DNA of 64,000 nucleotides from Phorcus lineatus (taxonomy: Eukaryota; Mollusca; Gastropoda; Trochida; Trochidae), in the NCBI GenBank assembly GCA_921293015.1, contig OV121090.1:21342304-21406303 (forward strand), in the 5' to 3' direction. Positions 57,150 to 64,000 of this stretch are shown piece by piece. The translations under genes and the position numbers were made by a program. The notes beneath the pieces were generated by a model. The model had not been told where the DNA came from, ran no database searches, and worked only from the letters and a program-made list of their open reading frames with translations. Positions within the stretch are counted from its first letter, which is position 1; the number at the start of each line of letters is the position of its first letter.

Positions 57150-57305
57150 CACATTTGAAGGGACCAATAAAATGAAGGTAGGAAGACAGCTTTCAACCAA
57201 CCAAAGACGAGTTTCTTTGACGGCTTGTTTAATGTAACATGCTGACGTTCACCCTTCGTTTGTCTATTTATCCTTAAAACTTGTTCGTGATTGTTTGACC
57301 TAATT
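57150..57305 (+). repeat. dispersed repeat, copy 2 (partner at 25318)
   Basis: Same ordered blocks as 25318-25475: GGACCAATAAAATGAAGG, CAACCAACCAAAGAC, AACATGCTGACGTTCACCC, GTTTGTCTATTTATCC and GTGATTGTTTGACC. Confidence 0.65.
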
Positions 57306-57783
57306 ATTTGTTTTACTTTTTCAAAAACGAATAAATAAACAATACAGATATTCTGTTTACAATATATGCACATAATTGATGCTACCATCCTAAAATTTAT
57401 TGCGACACGACGATTACATTCGGATTTTGTCAACGAAGTGCTAAAGGACATCGAATTGACTCGCGTTCAGAAATTTTAACTAGATTGGTTTCTTCTTTTA
57501 TATATTTAGATAGGAATCAGAGACTCAAAGTACTCTATTATTCCATTATTTCTAATAAATATCTCTCCTGCATTAAATATATCAAAGATGATGTTAATCC
57601 AAAGGAAAATCATTCAATACCAGCGGATCCATATCATATGCTTTATACCTGCCGTTTTTCCTTTCTTCTATTACGTGGCACCAACGTTTCATTACACGCT
57701 AACACTCTTTAGTTTGAAATTGTCTTGCTCTGCCGTACATGTATATACAAAACATCTGTCACAGTGAATTCCATAAATCATTA

Positions 57784-57982
57784 AGATAAGATAAGAGATA
57801 AGATAATCTTTATTGTCCCAAAAGGGAAATTTGTTTTGTATAATTACAATTCTCCAGAATGAAGACAAATAATAACATAATATTATAAAACAATTCATGT
57901 CAAAACAGTTAAGATAGACAGATAATTTACTTAATTTACATGAAAAACGTGATGCAACATTAGACAGAATTTATTTCTCTAA
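57784..57982 (-). mobile_element. LINE 3' end fragment, minus strand
   Basis: It is nearly identical to the inverse of the 3' part of the LINE at about 15990-16188: GATAAGATAA tail repeats, TCTTTATTGTCCCAAAAGGG and TTACAATTCTCCAGAATGAA, through to the end of the LINE coding region. This is a classic severe 5' truncation. The near-identity to the other copy suggests recent activity of the family. Confidence 0.93.
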
Positions 57983-58179
57983 CATATAGTATAGGGAATA
58001 AAGCAGGAAAACAGTGAAACAAGATATAGTTATTAGATATACAATCCAAAAAATCAGTTTTTTTAAATAAAAACTATATTTGGATACATCTGTAGAAGTG
58101 GAAGGCAAGCATTCTTTTTTGCCTGAATGTCCTGGCTCTGTCCATCTGTTCATCCGTAAACTGAACCACTCACTCTAAG

Positions 58180-58610
58180 ATACGCCCTAGAATCCCACTT
58201 TCATCTTCTCATGAATGAAAGTTGCATAAAAGCATAATATTGTGTATAGCCACTTTACTTAATAAGGATTATAAAATTACAGATGTAGGATTTTTTGGCC
58301 CCTAACAAGGGCCACAGAATCACATCCTAAAAACCTACTTTCATTTTCCTCACATGGGTTATATGGTCTAGAATGCTGAAAAAATAATGTGTGTAGACTC
58401 CTTACGTTATAAGGACTACAACATTATTATTTTTGACCCTGTGGGTCCTTTTAAGGTCTGAGCCACGCCCTAAAGACACACTTTCATCTTCTTCTCGTGA
58501 ATATAAATCGCTAGAAAGCTGAAATATCTTATATAGACTCTATCCCGTTGGGGTTACGGGACTCTGAGATCGGAAGAAGGGCCACAGGGGTCATACCCTT
58601 ATATACTTTT
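58180..58610. repeat. degenerate tandem repeat, about 3 units of 140 bp
   Basis: The recurring order is ACGCCCTA(G/A)A, CACTTTCATCTTC(T), GTGAAT, GCTGAAA(T/A)A, TGTGTAGACTC, ATAAGGA(T/C)TA, then GGCCC or GGGCCACA. Units start near 58180, 58300 and 58463. Confidence 0.5.
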
Positions 58611-59779
58611 TAGATCTATTGTGGGCTACTAGTTAAAAAAAAGTGTATATCTTCCGTGAAATACATGTGATCACATGACCAGTCAAGTGACTAGCGATAA
58701 GTGATATATGTTAACCAAAATTCTTGGCAGTCCAGAAAATCTATTTTGATGTATATTTATTATATCTAATATCATATTTCTATCATCTAATATGATACAT
58801 CATAAAGCTTGAATAGCTACCTAACCAATGTATTTTAATATTTGAAATGGTTCTTACGGAAATTTGAGTCAACATCCGGTTTCAAGATACAGTAAAGTTT
58901 AGACAATTGGTCAATGATCGATGAGAAACTATTATTGTGTGAGGTCTCCTTCAGCCTTTTGCAAGTTTATAGGATTATCAGTGGTTCTGCAACTTTCAAA
59001 AACGAACTTATTACATCTTTTTCTTTCGATAGTTTAAAAATAGTTTGTTTTTTCAATATTACTTCTGAGACAAAAATATCAACAAATATAACAGTCTAAG
59101 CGAGGATTTAGATACTGTTTTGATTTTTTATTAAATGAATGACAGGAATTGGTGAATGTATATATTCTAACACTTGTTAAATCATTCCATCTTTACCACG
59201 TACCATTTATTAAATTATGGAACTAAGAGTTTTAGAATTGGTGGCAATGGGTCCCAAAAAGATGTCTGACAGTCAAAAAAAAAAAAAAAGAATTTCTCTT
59301 TCTGCAGACCTAAACTGCTAAGAATGGAAATAATCAATATGTGTTTTGCTCAAATACTTGAGGCTTTAAAACCTAAATCTTGTAAACCTGAATGTGGCTC
59401 TGTGGCTCCTAGTAGGGTCAACTGAAAACTTTATACATGGATTCTAAATGATAGATTCCTTTAGAGCTACTTCAGGGACATTTGAATTTTCAACTTTTAT
59501 TTAATTCATTATTCCAAGTGTCTATAAAGTCAATGAGTCTAGATTTAAATACTTAAAAGAGACAATTTAATGTTGATTTATTTGATTAAAATATTGAACA
59601 TTTTGAATATAAAAGTAAAGAAACAGATTTGTGACAAATTGAATAGAGCAAACTATGTGCATGAAAATTACGTTTTTATTTTAGTAAGATAAAGTGCTGG
59701 TATATAAAACATAACTACCTGTAACAAGATGATAAACCATTAACCGAGTTTACAGAACCTTGAAACTGAAGGTTTTTTT

Positions 59780-61404
59780 TCAACAAATGCCAAGGCGTTT
59801 CTTGGCAACTTCTTCAACTTTCCTCCGAATAATTTTACCATTTCTATTGCAGGTAAAGTTTTCAAATAACAAAATGTGTTCTGGTTTCTGATAACAAAGC
59901 TGATTTGGGAGTTCAATGAACAATTCAGATACCATGCTTTCAAATGTTTGCAAAGTGGTTTCCGTCTCTTTAGGTTGAATACAAGCACACATCACATGGT
60001 GCATAAGTTCATCAGGAATGGCAACCACAACCACATCATGAACCAAAGGACACTGTCTGATTATGTCTTCAATCTGATGAGGAAACACCAAAGTGCAGTC
60101 ATGCATGATGGTATCAGACCCACGTCCTTCTATAAACAGCTTCCTTTCTGCATCAAAATTACCAATATCTCCTGTTTTGAACCATCCATCAGGAGAAAAT
60201 GAATCTTTATTTGTGGTCCCATCAGATGTTAGATAACCATTAAAAATCCCCGGGCCTTTCAACAAGATTTCTCCTATTTTGCCATCAGTGACTATGTCTC
60301 TGTTTTCATCCATAAGCTTCACATCGAGTTCTGGTAATACATAACCAGTGCAGTAGTCTTCAAACTCATCATCTTTGTTTAGAGCCATCATTGATACAGT
60401 CAGGGCTTCTGTAGATGCATATACAGTGATGATAGTCTTTGCAAAGGTTTTAGCTTCATCAATTGTTGATCTGCGAAGAGGTTGTCCACCAAGTGATATT
60501 ACATCTAGCATCACCTTAGGTCCTTTATCTGATTTCATCTGATTGAACATATCATGAACAAGAGCAGGATAAAGAACTGCTGATGTACATTTTTCTCGAA
60601 CAATAACTTCAATATCAGAAGCTAAGCTATTCTCTGATTTACTTCGTAGAACACGAGTACCTCCAGTTTTTATATAGAAAAGTGGATAACCACCTAACCA
60701 ACCAAAGGATCTATCATTGTATAAACGAGGTGTTTGGAAGGCATCACTCCACTGCGTTGCCATTCTTATGAGGTTTCGATGAGTCCTTACAAGGAGTTTT
60801 CTCATGCCCGTCGTTCCCGAGGTCGTTGACAGTGTGGCCATGTCATCTGGTTGAACATTTTCAGTAAATAGATCATTTTCCAGCAATAACTGACTCTCCA
60901 AATTCTTTCCTAAAGAGTTTTGGGTATAAAAAGATATTTCAAATCTGGAAGCTTTCGACAAACAACTTCAGCTCCATAATATGTCGGAATTGATATTGAG
61001 ATATAATTATTCATTATGTCATTGAAGAGCTGGAAGGTTGGATCAACGATGATAGCCTTTGATTTGCTGATCTGAAGAGGAACGATGGTGTCCTCTCCAC
61101 TTTTCAGATCTCCAAGAGCATCCAATGATACACATCCTGCCATTTGTATCCCATATTCGGCTATCAGCCAATCTGGGCAAATGGCTCGATCTTTCATTAT
61201 GAGAGAAACGACATCTCCTTTCTGCAGACCAATATTTCTTAGTTTTGATGCCATTTTCCCAGCCAGTTCATAGATCTGACGCCTTGTATAGGTTTTACTT
61301 CTGACCTTTTCAGCGAAGATGAAAGCAGGTTTTTCTGACTCAATTTGAGACCAGTGTTTCAGCAATGAAGGGATAGTTTCTACCTGAACCGGGTTTGAAT
61401 CCAT
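59780..61404 (-). CDS. A3: AMP-binding (adenylate-forming) enzyme, subfamily A, with single-base frameshift
   Basis: It is collinear with A1 and A2 except for one missing base near 60927 (minus-strand ...TATCTTTTT-ATACC...), which ends the first frame at codon 164 in TLTAG-type context. The remaining frame runs from about 60961 to the TGA at 59780. Both parts are otherwise clean: N-terminal KTYTRRQIYELAGK, ATP loop TTSGTTGMRK, VYASTEAL (Gly of the usual YGSTE replaced by Ala), TGD, GRGSDTIMHD and NGKIIRRK. The lack of other damage suggests a very recent pseudogene, an allelic null, or a sequencing or assembly error. The start is at 61404 after the acceptor tatttcag, as in A1 and A2. Confidence 0.85.
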
Positions 61405-61409
61405 TTTAT

Positions 61410-62316
61410 CTGAAATAAAATATTTTCAATGACACTTTTTGAACGATGCATGTATCAAATTGAATGATATAAATATTTTTGTAATGTTATAACATATATT
61501 AAATGTGATTGTCAAACATAATGTAGTACGCACATCTTCCAAATTTGGGTAACAATTAAAAAATTACAAAACACAAATAGAAAATTTGTAATGGTGATGA
61601 AAATTGTCCTCGATCATCTACAGGGTATATTTGATACAACTTCAAGGAAGTACTTTGTGCGGTATCTATTCAAACTGGTTACTATAGTTGGCAAAGAAGA
61701 CAGTCTTCTCTCTGAACACATAACTGCTTCTTCATTGTAACAAGGAGACTGAGACACATCACACATACGAGCTCTGATTGGCTACTTTTAGAAGACACAA
61801 TCACTCACCGTGGTTCAACACTACTCGAGGATTAAAAAATATAATGAATCCAGTGTAAGACCAGAGATATATCAGGAAGGAAACTTTTTCAATTAATTGA
61901 GGAAAATGATGATAAAAAATAAAAGGTCAACTGATGTTGCTATTGACCCAGTTGTTGGGTACAAAATGAATATAAGAATATGTCCATAATATACAATATT
62001 TACTTTGAACACTTTGCATAGGCGTTTTTAAAAATGAATAACATTCTGTGCAAAATCATTAATTTTTTTAATTTGAATCTTTTTCCATTTAAGTGATGAC
62101 CGAATTGATATAAGAAAGCTGATGTCCTTTGTGTTTTTACAAACCCTTAAGAAAGTGAAGAAACTTTTATGCAGCAAATACAAATGACATTTTGGACAGA
62201 AGAAAGCCTTGGATAGTTATGAGAAAGTCATTAAGTAATAAAACTTTCTAAAAAAATTAACTCATGATTATAACATATTAAATACAGACATATCCTTAAA
62301 AAATATGACAACATAC
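61410..62316 (-). other. 5'-UTR intron of A3
   Basis: The donor GTATGTTGT (from 62316) and acceptor ending at 61410 flank ATAAAATGG. It is longer than the A1 and A2 introns (about 0.9 versus 0.25 kb). Nothing recognisable lies inside. Confidence 0.6.
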
Positions 62317-62378
62317 CACGCTTATTTTTTTCTTCCTTTTGTGTGCTGATAATTGTGGGGTGATTGGTATAAATACTT
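62317..62378 (-). promoter_or_regulatory. A3 promoter (TATA-like, CCAAT-like) and short non-coding exon 1
   Basis: TATTTATACCAATCACC on the minus strand (TATA-type box 62375-62368) lies 51 nt before the donor. The core is identical to A1. Confidence 0.5.
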
Positions 62379-62547
62379 GGCTACTACGTTTACCTTTTCA
62401 CTTGATTAGTCTAATTTCCATATAGTTTTATCATATATTGTATAGCAATGTTTAATTTTTAGTTAATTAACTGCTTCTGATACAGCTGTCATGTGCTTAT
62501 CATATAATCAGTGAGTAGTCACATGGTCCTTCCAATACCGAGGCGAG

Positions 62548-62757
62548 GTGGGCTTTCAAGTATATCTCACTTATATCGCGGCTGCTAGTATAATTGCAGG
62601 GAGAAAGCCCGCAACACCATTGTGGCTATGCATTGCGGTGAAACCAGCAAGCCGGCTGGAACTGGCGAACCATGGGTTGTACTGCGCTGAAGTTCAATGT
62701 AGCATTGCAAACCTTACTGCGTGTAGAACAGTTATTTCCTGCTGACAAAGTTACAAT
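62548..62757 (-). mobile_element. tRNA-derived SINE, family 1, minus-strand copy lacking the head
   Basis: It contains the inverse body (CACTTATATCGCGGCTGCTAG, GGGTTGTACTGCGCTGAA, GCGTGTAGAACAGTT, GCTGACAAAGTT) but stops before the tRNA-like head. Confidence 0.8.
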
Positions 62758-63110
62758 AGCGAAGTTAATTGAGATTCAGTGGAGTTTAACAAAAAAAAAA
62801 GAAATTGTTTATCATTGAATAAGATACCAACTCCATTTTCTGATTTATCTGAAAGTACGAAGCATGTGTCACTTACTTTCTGAAATACTAAATTCATTTT
62901 TTGATAAATACCATTATGATACTATTTTTTGGGTTTATAAAACGGACAATACGCTTTACATACTAAACTAATAAATATAATAGATAAAAACACTAACGCA
63001 TGTTTCAAATCACTAATAAATGTTTACAACATAAATAAGGTTCAAGTAAAAGAGATTTCAACAAAACGCTTGATCCCCTCCTCTCCCACACACACATCAT
63101 ATACAAAAAA

Positions 63111-63165
63111 ATAGCTCAAGTCATCAAATCCTATGTTAAAGTAAACTTTTATGACTTGAGCTACC
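63111..63165. repeat. small inverted repeat
   Basis: ATAGCTCAAGTCAT at 63111-63124 and the inverse ATGACTTGAGCTA near 63150-63163 form a 13-nt stem with a loop of about 25 nt. Confidence 0.6.
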
Positions 63166-63451
63166 TATATGAGTAAAAAATACCTGTTTGCACGATGTTG
63201 GAGAAATCATCTATTATTCTATTTATCAAAACACGGTTCAAGTATGGCAGATAGGGAAATTAACAAGTGTTTTTGTGTCGTTTGATAACTTCATATATCA
63301 GTGTTTATGTTATATTCATTTTATTCATACTAGAACGATAATTGTGACAGATGTTTTTTACATACAAAATATTTGATAGCGTATGGCATAGAGAAGCAGA
63401 AACAACCGAAAGGATATAAAGGCATCCTGCGTATAAGGGTCCGCTCTGGCT

Positions 63452-63687
63452 GCTTCCAAATACCCTGATCTCTTACGGGCTAAATCCCGCGTATGAATGG
63501 CGGGTTGATATTCGTGGTTATGTTCACCTGTTTTCAGCCAATGACATATCGAAAAATAAGGAGCTTGAAGCTACTAGCTTGAACGTTTCCATCCGGGTTT
63601 TGCCGCTGTTGTTGAATGCGAGTCGTCTCATTGGCTGGTTTGATAGCCAGCGATACGAGGGTTTTGGCTTGAAAGAGATCAGGGTCT
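63452..63687. mobile_element. MITE, family CCAAATACCCTGATCTC, copy 2
   Basis: It begins GCTTCCAAATACCCTGATCTC and ends with the inverse GAGATCAGGGTCTAG. The interior has TTCAGCCAATGACAT and TCATTGGCTGG(T)TTGATAGC. It matches the ends of 6836-7056. Confidence 0.65.
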
Positions 63688-63693
63688 AGATTT

Positions 63694-63775
63694 TCGAAGC
63701 TCTCTTAGTGTTAAGATAGTCGTAGGCCAATGTTAATTGATGGTTCTTACGACTATCTTAGTGCTAAGCTAGGAT
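63694..63775. mobile_element. palindromic MITE (CTTAGTGTTAAGATAGTCGTA)
   Basis: GCTCTCTTAGTGTTAAGATA...GTCGTAGG (63698-63728) pairs with TTACGACTATCTTAGTGCTAAG (63748-63769) across a loop of about 20 nt. It lies directly beside the preceding MITE. Confidence 0.65.
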
Positions 63776-63844
63776 GGAGCGAGAGCGGATTCATATTGGC
63801 TGATTGCAGGATGGTTTAAGGGTGATATTTATCACTTTTAATTC

Positions 63845-63870
63845 TAATTACATGAACTTCCAAATGTAAG
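63845..63870 (+). other. possible B-type exon 1 end and donor at right edge
   Basis: TACATGAACTTCCAAAT followed by GTAAGTTTTCTT resembles the end of B exon 1 (AATAACTTCAGAAAT, GTAAGTTTTCTT) in B2. It lies at the expected side of A3. The TATA box expected upstream is not evident; two MITEs lie close by. Confidence 0.3.
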
Positions 63871-64000
63871 TTTTCTTTTATCCTTATTCATGTCTTTGCT
63901 TGGTTTACCAAATATTGTTCGAAAAGTTGAAATTGATATGTTACGAAAGGAAAACAAATAATGCCAAGATGTAATGTAGGGGTTCAAATAGCGGAGGCTT

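Larger units (their letters stand above)
54415..59779. other. B2-A3 convergent intergenic region
   Basis: The first 600 bp are B2 3' flank shared with B1 (AATAAA at 55026). It then holds a truncated SINE (56281), a possible Penelope-like RT fragment (56662-56892), a dispersed repeat (57150), a LINE 3' fragment (57784) and a degenerate array (58180). An A run of about 15 lies near 59277. No functional gene is recognised. Confidence 0.5.

Overview
The window looks like AT-rich, intron-rich nuclear DNA of an invertebrate animal, most likely a mollusc. Three things suggest this: spliced metazoan genes (CIAO2B, a Schlafen-like gene), two tRNA-headed SINE families with many MITEs, and the ending of the LINE's second protein. 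The phylum is an inference from repeat style. No species can be named from the sequence alone.

Layout. (1) 339-609, +: the last coding exon of an unidentified gene with a Ser-rich tail, followed by about 5.5 kb of repeats and no gene. (2) 6136-10622, -: a complete five-exon CIAO2B (MIP18) gene of 156 codons. Its first intron looks minor-class (U12) and appears to end in AT rather than AG or AC. (3) About 13650-16187, +: a 5'-truncated, mutated LINE with endonuclease and reverse transcriptase remains and a TTATC-repeat tail. (4) 18190-26774, +: a seven-exon Schlafen-like (AlbA_2) gene. Its introns hold a degenerate satellite, a 172-bp near-perfect palindrome, a SINE, a hairpin and a TTAA-flanked MITE. 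(5) 29265 to the right edge: a family of AMP-binding (adenylating) enzymes in alternating orientation. Subfamily A is on the minus strand (A0 remnant, A1, A2, A3). Subfamily B is on the plus strand (B1, and B2 as a pseudogene).

The AMP-binding cluster is the notable part. A and B are arranged head-to-head as a pair, and the pair has been duplicated with its flanks. Each gene has an uninterrupted CDS preceded by a 5'-UTR intron whose acceptor lies 6 nt before the ATG. A TATA-like box sits 50-66 nt before the donor of a short non-coding first exon. A1, B1 and A2 are intact. A3 has a single-base frameshift. B2 has several indels, a 75-nt deletion and a 1.79-kb transposon in its hinge motif. A0 is a C-terminal stub with a nonsense codon. 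A B-type promoter and first exon at about 29960-30042 survive with no B gene behind them. All members carry an AMP-binding fold, but the ATP-binding loop reads TSGTT(S/N/G)(M/L)RK instead of the usual TSGTTGxPK. Substrate is unknown: acyl-CoA synthetase or another adenylating ligase are both possible.

Spliced models here rest on reading frame, splice-site consensus and recognised protein families. No transcript or database evidence was available.
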